DNA of 64,000 nt, from contig NC_009441.1 in the NCBI RefSeq assembly GCF_000016645.1, positions 806,001 to 870,000 of the forward strand, given 5' to 3'. A model generated the notes under the pieces. It did not search any database, was not told where the DNA came from, and saw only the letters and a program-made list of their open reading frames with translations. Below are positions 7,560 to 15,338 of the stretch, in pieces; positions within the stretch are counted from its first letter, which is position 1, and every line of letters begins with the position of its first letter. This DNA comes from Flavobacterium johnsoniae UW101 (lineage in GTDB: Bacteria; Bacteroidota; Bacteroidia; Flavobacteriales; Flavobacteriaceae). The position numbers and the translations under genes were made by a program.

Positions 7560-10388
7560 ATGAAGAAAATGAAAAATTGGTTACTTACCGGACTATTTTT
7601 TATGATAGTTTCAACCGTATTTTCACAAGGAAAAGTTACTGGTACTATTACCGACGGTACAGGTTCATTACCAGGAGCAAACGTACAGATCAAAGGATCT
7701 TCTACGGCAACTTCAACAGATTTTGATGGTAAATTTACCCTCAACTCAACAACAAGTACAGGAGAAATTGTTATTTCTTACTTAGGCTACGAAAACAAAA
7801 CTGTAAAATTTACAGTAAATGGCGGAACTGCAAACGTAGGAACTATTGCTTTAACATCTAATTCTAACGAATTAAGTGAAATCGTAGTAAAAAGTACAGT
7901 TGTAGATATCGCAAAAGACAGAAAAACTCCGGTTGCTGTTTCTACAATTAAAGCTGCAGAAATTAAAGAAAAATTAGGAACTCAGGAATTTCCTGAAATC
8001 TTAAGAAACACACCTTCTGTATACGTTACTAAATCAGGTGGTGGTTTTGGAGATGCAAGAATTAACATTCGTGGTTTCAACCAAAACAATATCGCTGTTA
8101 TGATTAACGGTATGCCGGTTAACGACATGGAAAACGGTTCTGTTTACTGGAGTAACTGGGCAGGTTTATCAGATGTAACATCTGCTATGCAGGTTCAAAG
8201 AGGTTTAGGTTCTTCTAAATTAGCAACTCCATCTGTAGGGGGTACAATCAACATTGTTACTAAGTCTTCTGACATGAAAGAAGGAGGATCATTCTCTTCG
8301 GGATTTGGTAATGGAAGAAACTTCAAAATTCAAGGTTCTTACAACACAGGAAAATTAGAAAACGGTCTTTCTGCTTCTGTATTATTATCTCAAACAATGG
8401 GAGATGGATACATTCCTGGAACTCAATTTGAAGGATCAAACTATTTCATAGCTTTAGGTTATGGAACTAAAAATGACAAACACAACTTTCAACTTACTGT
8501 AACTGGTGCGCCGCAATGGCACAACCAAAGATCTACAGCTTCTACAATTGCAACTTACCAAAAATACGGTTCTCTTACTGAGCCAAACATCAAATACAAC
8601 CCTGATACAGGATATTTGAATGGTGAGCAATATAACATCAGAAAAAACTACTACCACAAACCAGTAGCTTCTTTTAACTGGGATTATAACATTAATGAAA
8701 CTACAAAACTTTCAAGTGTACTTTATGCATCTATGGGTCGTGGAGCTGGTGCAAGTGCTACAGGTGGTATTGGAGGAAATGTTTACAACAGTTCAGTTTT
8801 CTTATTACCTAATGGAATGGTTGATTATGACAAAATCCAAGCATGGAATAATGGTACTGGAAGTGTTTTCTTTAATGGAGCAAACAGAACTAGAACACAA
8901 GTTGGAGGTGTATACCAAAATAGTTCTTCAACAGGAAGAACTGGAGCTGGAAATGCAGCTGATCCATATGTTTACAATACTACATCAGGTATTACACAAA
9001 CTTCATCTATCAACTCTCATGACTGGTTTGGAGCTTTGATCAACTTAAACAAAAAATTATCTAGTACATTAACATTAGATTTTGGTATTGATGCTAGAAC
9101 TTATACAGGATACCACTTTACAGTAGTTAATGATTTATTAGGTGGTGGTGAATTTTTTGACAATACTGTTGCAAGTTTAAGACCTGCAGGAAGACACCTT
9201 ACATCAACTTACGCTACAAACGTACAATGGAATGTTTTTGACAAAAGAGATTATGACAAAATTTCATTCAACAGTACTGGAAAAGTTAGATGGTACGGAG
9301 CATTTACTCAGTTAGAGTACTCTAAAGATAATTTAACTGCATTCGTACAGGGAGCTATTTCTCAACAAGGTTTCAAAAGAGAAGATGATTTCGTATACTT
9401 GCCAACTGATCCATTAGCATCAACTAGCTACGAAAACATCTTAGGTGGAAATGCTAAAGCTGGAGCTAACTATAACATCAACGAAAAACATAATGTTTAT
9501 GTTAATGCTGGATTCTACTCAAGACAACCATTCTTTAACTCAGTTTATCCAAACAACAGATCTACAGTAAACCCTAACCTTACTAACGAGAAAATTACTG
9601 GATTTGAAGCTGGATATGGTTTCCGTTCAAGATTCTTTAACGCTACAGTTAACCTTTACAACACAACTTGGAACGACAGATACTTAAAAGGTAACGCTCT
9701 TCCAGCTGGTGGAGGAATTGCTGCTAACACAACTTATACTGAGTTTACAGGTCTTAACGAGGTTCACTCTGGAATTGAGTTTGAAGGATCTTCTAACATT
9801 ACTGACAGATTCAAAGTTAATGCTATGTTCTCTTACGGTATTTGGGAATACAAAGGAAACGCAAGCGTAAACGCTTACTACCAAGCAGACAATACTCCTG
9901 TTGCAGGATATACAGCTGCTACAGTATACATGGACAAAGTAAAAGTTGGTGATGCTGCACAAATGACAGCTTCATTAGGAGCTTCTTACGAAGTTTTAAC
10001 AAGAGTAACTGTTGATGCAAACTATAATTTTAATGATAAATTATATGCAGGATTAAGCCCGGTTACATTTACAAGTGCAGACAACAAAGGAGCTTTACAA
10101 TTACCTTCTTACGGTTTATTTGATGCTGGTTTCTCATACAAAATGTTAACAGGTAAAAACAAAGACAAATCAGTTAACTTCAGATTAAACGTAAACAACT
10201 TATTTGATAAGATTTACATCGCTGAGTCTAGAACAAACATTTTTGCTGACGATAACGTAAGCTCTTCAAATGCTGCTTTAGGAACTTATGCTTCAAATAA
10301 CAGATTATACAGAGGTGTAGCTGATGCTAACCAGGTATTCTTTGGATTTGGTAGAACTTGGAACTTTACATTACGTTACGATTTCTAA
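7560..10388 (+). CDS. TonB-dependent receptor with carboxypeptidase-regulatory-like domain
   Basis: This is an outer-membrane active-transport barrel of 942 residues. In order it has a signal peptide ending near FSQG (residue 23), a carboxypeptidase-regulatory-like domain (about 24-105, GTGSLPGANVQIKG and FDGKFTLNS), a plug (about 115-235, with INIRGFNQNN and VGGTINIVTK) and a barrel ending in the terminal strand FTLRYDF. No SusD-type partner follows and it is bounded by its own promoter and terminator, so it is probably not a glycan importer; iron-complex or other small-ligand uptake is possible but not shown. The substrate is unknown. Confidence 0.9.
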   Translation: MKKMKNWLLTGLFFMIVSTVFSQGKVTGTITDGTGSLPGANVQIKGSSTATSTDFDGKFTLNSTTSTGEIVISYLGYENKTVKFTVNGGTANVGTIALTSNSNELSEIVVKSTVVDIAKDRKTPVAVSTIKAAEIKEKLGTQEFPEILRNTPSVYVTKSGGGFGDARINIRGFNQNNIAVMINGMPVNDMENGSVYWSNWAGLSDVTSAMQVQRGLGSSKLATPSVGGTINIVTKSSDMKEGGSFSSGFGNGRNFKIQGSYNTGKLENGLSASVLLSQTMGDGYIPGTQFEGSNYFIALGYGTKNDKHNFQLTVTGAPQWHNQRSTASTIATYQKYGSLTEPNIKYNPDTGYLNGEQYNIRKNYYHKPVASFNWDYNINETTKLSSVLYASMGRGAGASATGGIGGNVYNSSVFLLPNGMVDYDKIQAWNNGTGSVFFNGANRTRTQVGGVYQNSSSTGRTGAGNAADPYVYNTTSGITQTSSINSHDWFGALINLNKKLSSTLTLDFGIDARTYTGYHFTVVNDLLGGGEFFDNTVASLRPAGRHLTSTYATNVQWNVFDKRDYDKISFNSTGKVRWYGAFTQLEYSKDNLTAFVQGAISQQGFKREDDFVYLPTDPLASTSYENILGGNAKAGANYNINEKHNVYVNAGFYSRQPFFNSVYPNNRSTVNPNLTNEKITGFEAGYGFRSRFFNATVNLYNTTWNDRYLKGNALPAGGGIAANTTYTEFTGLNEVHSGIEFEGSSNITDRFKVNAMFSYGIWEYKGNASVNAYYQADNTPVAGYTAATVYMDKVKVGDAAQMTASLGASYEVLTRVTVDANYNFNDKLYAGLSPVTFTSADNKGALQLPSYGLFDAGFSYKMLTGKNKDKSVNFRLNVNNLFDKIYIAESRTNIFADDNVSSSNAALGTYASNNRLYRGVADANQVFFGFGRTWNFTLRYDF

Positions 10389-10411
10389 AATTTAGAATCT
10401 AAATAAATAAT

Positions 10412-10450
10412 AAAAACGGCATTGACTTTTAAGTTTAATGCCGTTTTTTT
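10412..10450 (+). terminator. Terminator of the TonB receptor gene
   Basis: AAAAACGGCATT pairs with AATGCCGTTTTT across about 13 bases, followed by T residues. Confidence 0.85.
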
Positions 10451-10464
10451 ATGGTCCTTTTTGC

Positions 10465-10472
10465 TATATTTG
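10465..10472 (+). promoter_or_regulatory. Promoter -7 box for the 10496 gene
   Basis: TATATTTG fits the consensus and lies 23 bases upstream of the start codon, so the leader is very short. Confidence 0.55.
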
Positions 10473-10495
10473 TTTTTAACAAAAAAACATAGTTT

Positions 10496-10918
10496 ATGTA
10501 TCATTTTTTACAAAAATTTCACTCCGGCTGGGCTTATTTAGCGTTACTGCTTTTAGTGTTTGCCGTTATAAATGCCATCATAGGTTTTACCTCTAAAAAA
10601 GAGTTTACAGCAAAAGACCGTAAAATTTCTTTGTTTGCCTTAATCGGGACACATACTCAGTTATTGGTTGGATTAATCCTTTATTTTGTTTCTCCTTTTG
10701 GAAAAGCTGCTTTTGGACAAATGTCAGATGCTGCATTACGATTAACCTCATTAGAACATCCGCTTATTAATTTAATTGCTATCGCTTTGATAACTATCGG
10801 ATGGTCAAAACATAAAAAACTAATCAACAGCGAAGCTAAATTTAAAACTTTCGCTATTTTTTACGGATTAGGATTGATACTTATTTTAAGTAGAATTCCG
10901 TGGAACCTATGGTTCTAA
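10496..10918 (+). CDS. Small four-helix integral membrane protein
   Basis: This 140-residue inner-membrane protein has four hydrophobic segments, at about residues 11-32, 45-65, 86-103 and 118-137. It has His residues near the first and second helices (FHSG, GTHTQ) and between helices three and four (SLEHP, SKHKK). Related Bacteroidota proteins are often labelled cytochrome b-like, but I see no proof of haem binding. It forms its own transcription unit with a promoter and terminator. Its function is unknown. Confidence 0.7.
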   Translation: MYHFLQKFHSGWAYLALLLLVFAVINAIIGFTSKKEFTAKDRKISLFALIGTHTQLLVGLILYFVSPFGKAAFGQMSDAALRLTSLEHPLINLIAIALITIGWSKHKKLINSEAKFKTFAIFYGLGLILILSRIPWNLWF

Positions 10919-10930
10919 AAAATACCAATT

Positions 10931-10959
10931 AAAAAGCCCTTGAAAATAGGGCTTTTTTT
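10931..10959 (+). terminator. Terminator of the 10496 gene
   Basis: AAAAAGCCCT pairs with AGGGCTTTTT around TGAAAAT, followed by further T residues. Confidence 0.85.
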
Positions 10960-11011
10960 ATCTCGGCATATTATTTGTACAAACTCCCCCAAGTCTGAAA
11001 AAAAATAAATC

Positions 11012-11503
11012 ATGAGTAAAAAAAACATTATTCTCAGCACATTAACAATAACTTTTTTAAGTTGTTTTACCTACGTTATAAGCCAGACCAAACCAGTAAT
11101 TGAGCCTAAAAACCCTCCTCAGGATACTGTAAAAAACATCAGGCCAAACATTATTGCACTTCCAACCGATTCTGTTTTTACAGATAAAGGTTTAAAGTTA
11201 AAAGCCTACAAAAAGAACGCTCACGCCTCCTACTATGCTGATCGTTTTAATGGAAGAAAAACTGCCGACGGAAGTCGTTTTAACAACAACAAATATACTG
11301 CGGCACATAAAAAACTCCCTTTTGGAACCAGAGTTAAAGTTACCAACGAAGCCAATGGGAAGTTTGTAATTGTAAAAATTACAGATCGAGGTCCGTTTGT
11401 AAAAACACGCGAAATAGATCTTTCCAAACGAGCTTTTATGGAAATCACCAAACATAAAGGTGCTGGTGCCATGAAAGTAACAATTGAAACTATAATCGAA
11501 TAA
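11012..11503 (+). CDS. RlpA-like septal ring lytic transglycosylase family protein
   Basis: This 163-residue exported protein has an N-terminal hydrophobic signal (residues 7-25), a Pro-rich linker and a C-terminal double-psi beta-barrel of the RlpA type (about 65-160). Diagnostic segments are [41 protein letters not shown] and [10 protein letters not shown]. Family members bind or cleave denuded peptidoglycan at the septum. It lacks a C-terminal SPOR domain, so septal targeting is uncertain. It converges with the DinB gene across a shared terminator. Confidence 0.88.
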   Translation: MSKKNIILSTLTITFLSCFTYVISQTKPVIEPKNPPQDTVKNIRPNIIALPTDSVFTDKGLKLKAYKKNAHASYYADRFNGRKTADGSRFNNNKYTAAHKKLPFGTRVKVTNEANGKFVIVKITDRGPFVKTREIDLSKRAFMEITKHKGAGAMKVTIETIIE

Positions 11504-11532
11504 AAAAATCCCGCTTAAAGCGGGATTTTTTA
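11504..11532. terminator. Bidirectional terminator
   Basis: AAAAAATCCCGCTT and AAGCGGGATTTTTT form a tight hairpin with A and T tracts on the two sides, serving the convergent RlpA (+) and DinB (-) genes. Confidence 0.88.
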
Positions 11533-11533
11533 T

Positions 11534-11989
11534 TTAAACCAATTTTTTCAAACTCATCGCAATTCCGGTATGAATTCCTTCATGGTAATTATTAAAATCT
11601 AATGCATCCTGAACATTTTTAAGAGTAAATCCCATGCTGGTTGTATATTCATTATAATCAACAAAAAGTCCGCTTTGAAAATCATTTTTCGTTTTTTCAA
11701 ATGTACTTAAAAGAAATGCCCTGATCTCGTTTACTTCTTCTTCAGAAACATCTTCTTCTGGTTTTGTTCCTTTTCGGTATTTTAATATAAAATCTTCCGA
11801 AACCATTGTTGGCAGTCCAGATAATTTATAAACTAAGGTTTGCTGCGCTGCAACACAATGCGCCACATTCCAAATTATATTATTATTAAATCCTTCCGGA
11901 ATTTTGTTTAATTGCTCTAATGAATGATTATCTAAAATTTTCAATAGAATTTCTCTGATTGTTTGCTGCGTTTCAAAAACTGAACTCAT
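11534..11989 (-). CDS. DinB family protein
   Basis: This 151-residue all-alpha protein is of the DinB/YfiT-like superfamily, whose members are often metal-binding hydrolases or thiol transferases. The metal-ligand pattern is visible: His in WNVAHCVAAQ (about residue 43) and the pair in YHEGIHTG (about 137-141) near the C-terminus. Length is typical. It faces the RlpA gene and is divergent from the ArsC-like gene. The substrate is unknown. Confidence 0.8.
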   Translation of the reverse strand: MSSVFETQQTIREILLKILDNHSLEQLNKIPEGFNNNIIWNVAHCVAAQQTLVYKLSGLPTMVSEDFILKYRKGTKPEEDVSEEEVNEIRAFLLSTFEKTKNDFQSGLFVDYNEYTTSMGFTLKNVQDALDFNNYHEGIHTGIAMSLKKLV

Positions 11990-12068
11990 AATTTTATTTT
12001 TTTATTAAAAATAGACAATTTTCAGTTTCAAATGAATTTTCTTTGTACTCTAACAAAATAGTAAAAAA

Positions 12069-12416
12069 ATGAACAAAATATATTACTTAGCGTCTTGCGA
12101 TACCTGCAGAAAAATTATCAAAAGTCTTCCAAAAAACAATTTGGTTTTTCACGACATTAAACAAGATCCTATTACGGAAGCAGAATTAGAAGAAATGTAT
12201 AAACTTTCAGGAAGCTACGAAGCGTTATTCAGCAAAAAAGCACAATTGTACAAATCAATGGGCTTAAAAGACAAAGCACTGACAGAGGCTGATTTTAAGA
12301 AATACATTTTAGAACATTATACTTTTTTAAGCCGTCCGGTTTTTATTATTGACGGTAAAATTTACATCGGCAACAGCCAAAAAAATGTGGCCGAAGTGAT
12401 AAATGTTTTGAGCTAA
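12069..12416 (+). CDS. ArsC/Spx family protein
   Basis: This 115-residue thioredoxin-fold protein is of the arsenate reductase-like (ArsC/Spx/YffB) family. The active Cys is in the ASCDTCRK motif (Cys9 and Cys12), followed by the conserved FHDIKQDPIT strand and a C-terminal SRPVFIIDGKIYIGN segment containing the family Arg-Pro. There are no ars operon genes nearby, so a role in arsenate reduction is not supported; a thiol-redox or regulatory role is equally possible. Confidence 0.82.
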   Translation: MNKIYYLASCDTCRKIIKSLPKNNLVFHDIKQDPITEAELEEMYKLSGSYEALFSKKAQLYKSMGLKDKALTEADFKKYILEHYTFLSRPVFIIDGKIYIGNSQKNVAEVINVLS

Positions 12417-12493
12417 AATGTCAATATTTTTTGTGTCAAACTGAAAACTATGACTGAACACTAATTTCCAATCAAATAGAGCAAACTTTTATT

Positions 12494-12501
12494 TATCTTT
12501 G
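12494..12501 (+). promoter_or_regulatory. yicC promoter -7 box
   Basis: TATCTTTG, an exact TAnnTTTG match, lies 19 bases before the yicC start codon. It probably drives yicC and the genes downstream of it. Confidence 0.65.
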
Positions 12502-12520
12502 CGCCTTTATACTCAATTAT

Positions 12521-13381
12521 ATGATACAATCTATGACAGGGTTTGGCAAAGCTTCTTTGCAATTGCCTACAAAAAAAATTACCGTTGAAGTAAAATCTTT
12601 AAACAGCAAAGGTTTAGATTTAAACGTAAGAATGCCGTCTGTTTACCGTGAAATGGAATTAGGTTTAAGAACTCAAATCTCAACTAAACTTGAAAGAGGC
12701 AAAATTGATTTTGCAATTTACATAGAGAGTACTGCCGAACAAACTTCAACAAAAGTAAATGTTCCTGTTGTGAAGAATTATATCGCACAATTGAGAGAGG
12801 TTTATGCCGATGCCGATGAAACTGAATTAATGAAAATGGCTGTTCGTATGCCGGATACATTAAAAACAGAACGCGAAGAAATCGATGAAAATGACTGGGA
12901 ACAAATTCAGGTTATTATTGATGAAGCTTTACAAAACATTTTAAGTTTTAGAAAAGACGAAGGCGAATCTCTTGAAAAAGAATTTAATCTCAGAATTGGA
13001 AATATCCGCCAGTATATGAATGATGCTTTGGCCCTTGATCCAGAACGTGTTCAGGCAATTAAAGATCGTTTACAAACTGCAATTTCAGAACTACAGGTAA
13101 ATGTTGATGAAAATCGTTTCGAGCAGGAATTAATTTATTATCTGGAAAAACTGGATATTACCGAAGAAAAAGTACGCTTAACCAATCATTTAGATTATTT
13201 CTTAGAAACTTTAAACGGAAATGAAGCAAATGGTCGTAAACTAGGTTTTATTACTCAGGAAATGGGCCGCGAAATCAATACTATGGGTTCAAAATCAAAT
13301 CATGCCCAAATGCAGAAATTGGTCGTGATGATGAAAGATGAATTAGAGAAGATTAAAGAACAAGTATTGAATGTGCTTTAA
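12521..13381 (+). CDS. yicC: YicC family endoribonuclease
   Basis: This 286-residue protein matches the YicC/YloC family throughout: the N-terminal MIQSMTGFGKA signature, EVKSLNSKGLDLNVRMP and the C-terminal GFITQEMGREINTMGSKSNHAQMQ block. YicC homologues act as endoribonucleases. Its position directly before gmk is a common arrangement in bacteria. It starts a probable operon yicC-gmk-(four-helix bundle)-nadD, although the gaps carry repeat arrays. Confidence 0.94.
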   Translation: MIQSMTGFGKASLQLPTKKITVEVKSLNSKGLDLNVRMPSVYREMELGLRTQISTKLERGKIDFAIYIESTAEQTSTKVNVPVVKNYIAQLREVYADADETELMKMAVRMPDTLKTEREEIDENDWEQIQVIIDEALQNILSFRKDEGESLEKEFNLRIGNIRQYMNDALALDPERVQAIKDRLQTAISELQVNVDENRFEQELIYYLEKLDITEEKVRLTNHLDYFLETLNGNEANGRKLGFITQEMGREINTMGSKSNHAQMQKLVVMMKDELEKIKEQVLNVL

Positions 13382-13447
13382 AGCTTAAAGCATAAATACC
13401 ACACAAATATCAAGCTTAGAGCATATTGCTTAAAGCCTAAAGCATAC
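13382..13447. repeat. Heptamer word array between yicC and gmk
   Basis: Seven-base words follow each other in frame: AGCTTAA, AGCATAA, then after a 17-base break AGCTTAG, AGCATAT, TGCTTAA, AGCCTAA and AGCATAC (13413-13447). The array starts at the yicC stop and ends three bases before the gmk start. The words AGCTTAA and TTAAGCT-type halves allow partial hairpins. It resembles the other 7/8-base arrays in the window but uses a different word. Confidence 0.6.
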
Positions 13448-13450
13448 ACA

Positions 13451-14023
13451 ATGAACAAAGGAAAACTAATTGTTTTTTCGGCACCTTCAGGATCAGGAAA
13501 AACAACTATCGTAAAACATTTATTAGGTCAGGAAGATTTAAATCTTGAATTTTCGATTTCGGCTGCATCGCGTGCACCGCGTGGTGAAGAAGTACACGGA
13601 AAGGATTATTATTTTATTTCGCTGGAAGAATTCAAAAAACACATTAAAGCAGAGGATTTCCTGGAATGGGAAGAAGTTTACCGAGATAACTTTTACGGTA
13701 CTTTAAAATCGGAGATTGAAAGAATCTGGGCTTTAGGAAAAAATGTCATTTTTGACATTGACGTGGTTGGCGGTCTTCGTATTAAACATAAATTTCCCGA
13801 AGAAACTCTAGCTGTTTTCGTTAAACCTCCAAGTGTTGACGAATTAAAACGCCGATTAAAACAACGTTCTACAGAAAGTGAAGACAAAATCAATATGCGT
13901 ATTGCAAAAGCTTCTGTAGAATTGGCAACTGCTCCACAATTTGACGCTATTATCAAAAACTATGATTTATCAGTTGCCCTTGAAGAAGCACATCAACTGG
14001 TAAAGGATTTTGTATCTAAGTAG
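13451..14023 (+). CDS. gmk: Guanylate kinase
   Basis: This cytoplasmic enzyme phosphorylates GMP to GDP with ATP. The P-loop is SAPSGSGKTT (about residues 10-19), the GMP-binding region has SISAASRAPRGEEVHGKDYYF and DFLEWEEVYRDNFYGT, and the lid has KRRLKQRSTES. The 190-residue length is normal. It lies between yicC and the four-helix-bundle gene, with heptamer arrays on both sides. Confidence 0.97.
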   Translation: MNKGKLIVFSAPSGSGKTTIVKHLLGQEDLNLEFSISAASRAPRGEEVHGKDYYFISLEEFKKHIKAEDFLEWEEVYRDNFYGTLKSEIERIWALGKNVIFDIDVVGGLRIKHKFPEETLAVFVKPPSVDELKRRLKQRSTESEDKINMRIAKASVELATAPQFDAIIKNYDLSVALEEAHQLVKDFVSK

Positions 14024-14034
14024 TTATTTAGTCA

Positions 14035-14055
14035 TTAGTTGTTAGTCCTTAGTCT
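14035..14055. repeat. Left inverted heptamer arm of the four-helix-bundle cassette
   Basis: Words GTCATTA, GTTGTTA, GTCCTTA and GTCTGAA run from the gmk stop. Bases 14035-14055 are the reverse complement of 14441-14461 at 20 of 21 positions. The two arms enclose the gene at 14082. Confidence 0.7.
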
Positions 14056-14081
14056 GAAACACATCAAGCTAAAAATTTTAC

Positions 14082-14447
14082 ATGAGCGGTATTAAATCTT
14101 ACAAAGAGTTATTCATTTGGCAAAAAGGAATTAAACTAGTTGTTCTTGTTTATAAACTTACTAAGAACTTTCCTAAAGAAGAAATATATGCCTTGACAAG
14201 TCAATTAAAAAGAGCCAGTGTATCTATTCCGTCGAATATTGCAGAAGGTTTTGGACGCCAAACTGACAAATCATTTAATCATTTTTTGAATATTTCCAGA
14301 GGTTCTTTAAATGAAATAGAAACACAATTAATTATTGCAAAAGAGTTAGAATTTATTTCTGACGAAAGCCTATTTAATGAAATTATGTTTTTAATTGAAG
14401 AAGAGAGCAAAATGATAAGTGCTTTCGCTAAAAATCTAAAAGACTAA
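14082..14447 (+). CDS. Four helix bundle protein (S23 / 23S rRNA intervening-sequence type)
   Basis: This 121-residue helical protein is of the S23 family found both inside 23S rRNA intervening sequences and as free-standing genes in Bacteroidota. Typical segments are YKELFIWQKGIKLVV, PKEEIYALTSQLKRASVSIPSNIAEGFGR and FLNISRGSLNEIETQLIIAKEL. Its function is unknown; relatives include the Avd accessory protein of diversity-generating retroelements. It interrupts the gmk-nadD interval and is bracketed by a nearly perfect 21-base inverted pair, the right arm of which begins at its own stop codon. That arrangement looks like an inserted cassette. Confidence 0.85.
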   Translation: MSGIKSYKELFIWQKGIKLVVLVYKLTKNFPKEEIYALTSQLKRASVSIPSNIAEGFGRQTDKSFNHFLNISRGSLNEIETQLIIAKELEFISDESLFNEIMFLIEEESKMISAFAKNLKD

Positions 14448-14461
14448 GGACTAAGAACTAA
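14441..14461. repeat. Right inverted heptamer arm of the four-helix-bundle cassette
   Basis: Words AGACTAA, GGACTAA, GAACTAA and GTACTAT begin inside the last codons of the four-helix-bundle gene (the TAA stop is part of the first word). The arm is complementary to 14035-14055. Confidence 0.7.
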
Positions 14462-14473
14462 GTACTATAATAA

Positions 14474-15055
14474 ATGAAAATAGGTCTTTACTTCGGAACA
14501 TACAATCCTATTCATGTTGGTCATTTGATCATTGCCAATCACATGGCTGAGTTTGCAGATTTAGATCAGATTTGGATGGTTGTGACGCCACATAATCCGT
14601 TAAAAAAGAAATCGACTTTATTAGATGACCAGCAGCGCCTGCAAATGGTGTATCTGGCAACAGAAGATTATACAAAGATAAAACCGTCTGATATCGAATT
14701 TAAATTACCTCAGCCAAGTTATACAGTAATTACTTTAGAGCATTTAAAAGAAAAATATCCAAACCATGAGTTTTCTTTAATCATGGGAGAAGATAATTTG
14801 AAAACGCTTCACAAATGGAGAAACTACGAAGTGATTCTAGAAAACCATGATATTTATGTTTATCCGAGAATTTCTGATGAACCTGAAAATGTTGAATTAA
14901 AATCGCATCCAAAAATTCATGTAATTGACGCGCCGATTGTAGAGATTTCTTCGACTTTTATTCGAAACAGCATTAAAGAAGGTAAAAATATTCAGCCATT
15001 ACTTCCTCCTAAGGTTTGGGAATATATTGATCATAATAATTTTTATAAGAAATAA
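14474..15055 (+). CDS. nadD: Nicotinate-nucleotide adenylyltransferase
   Basis: This enzyme joins AMP from ATP to nicotinate mononucleotide, the penultimate step of NAD synthesis. The 193-residue protein has the nucleotidyltransferase motif GTYNPIHVGH (residues 8-17) and the second motif ISSTFIRNSI (about 162-171). Length is standard. It ends about 280 bases before the convergent nadV gene, so two NAD-synthesis genes face each other across a repeat-rich gap. Confidence 0.94.
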   Translation: MKIGLYFGTYNPIHVGHLIIANHMAEFADLDQIWMVVTPHNPLKKKSTLLDDQQRLQMVYLATEDYTKIKPSDIEFKLPQPSYTVITLEHLKEKYPNHEFSLIMGEDNLKTLHKWRNYEVILENHDIYVYPRISDEPENVELKSHPKIHVIDAPIVEISSTFIRNSIKEGKNIQPLLPPKVWEYIDHNNFYKK

Positions 15056-15300
15056 GGTTTTCAATATAAATTGTTCCTTAGAATTTATATTGTAGCAACG
15101 GATTTTAATCCGTTGACATTACAAGATGTCTACCAGAAAGTTCCATCGGAACGAATCGTATTTCCTATAATTTTTTATTTTATTAAAATTGGCCGAACCT
15201 ACGGCTCTTTTTTTTAATTACATTACAACTATGACCGGATTAAAATCCGGCCCTACAATATTTTCGAGCCAATGGCTCATAATCAATATTATTCCATCAA
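15056..15300. repeat. Mosaic of REP-like palindromes
   Basis: The gap between nadD and nadV has no gene. It is packed with short palindromes: AATATAAATT with AATTTATATT, CAACGG-N8-CCGTTG (15096-15115), TTCCATCGGAA, GACCGGAT with ATCCGGCC (15233-15252) and GAGCCAATGGCTC. The outer pair is flanked by GTAG and CTAC. The set resembles REP-type extragenic palindromes common in flavobacteria. Confidence 0.6.
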
Positions 15301-15302
15301 AA

Positions 15303-15335
15303 AAAGCCTGAACTTACATTCAGGCTTTCGTTTTA
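15303..15335 (-). terminator. Terminator of nadV and the island operon
   Basis: Read on the minus strand, AAAGCCTGAA pairs with TTCAGGCTTT and is followed by a run of T, just after the nadV stop. Confidence 0.85.
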
Positions 15336-15338
15336 TAA

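Noticed and set aside
8695..9039. 114-residue forward frame inside the TonB receptor gene
   Set aside because: It lies wholly within a well-supported receptor gene in another frame, with a composition expected of a shadow frame.
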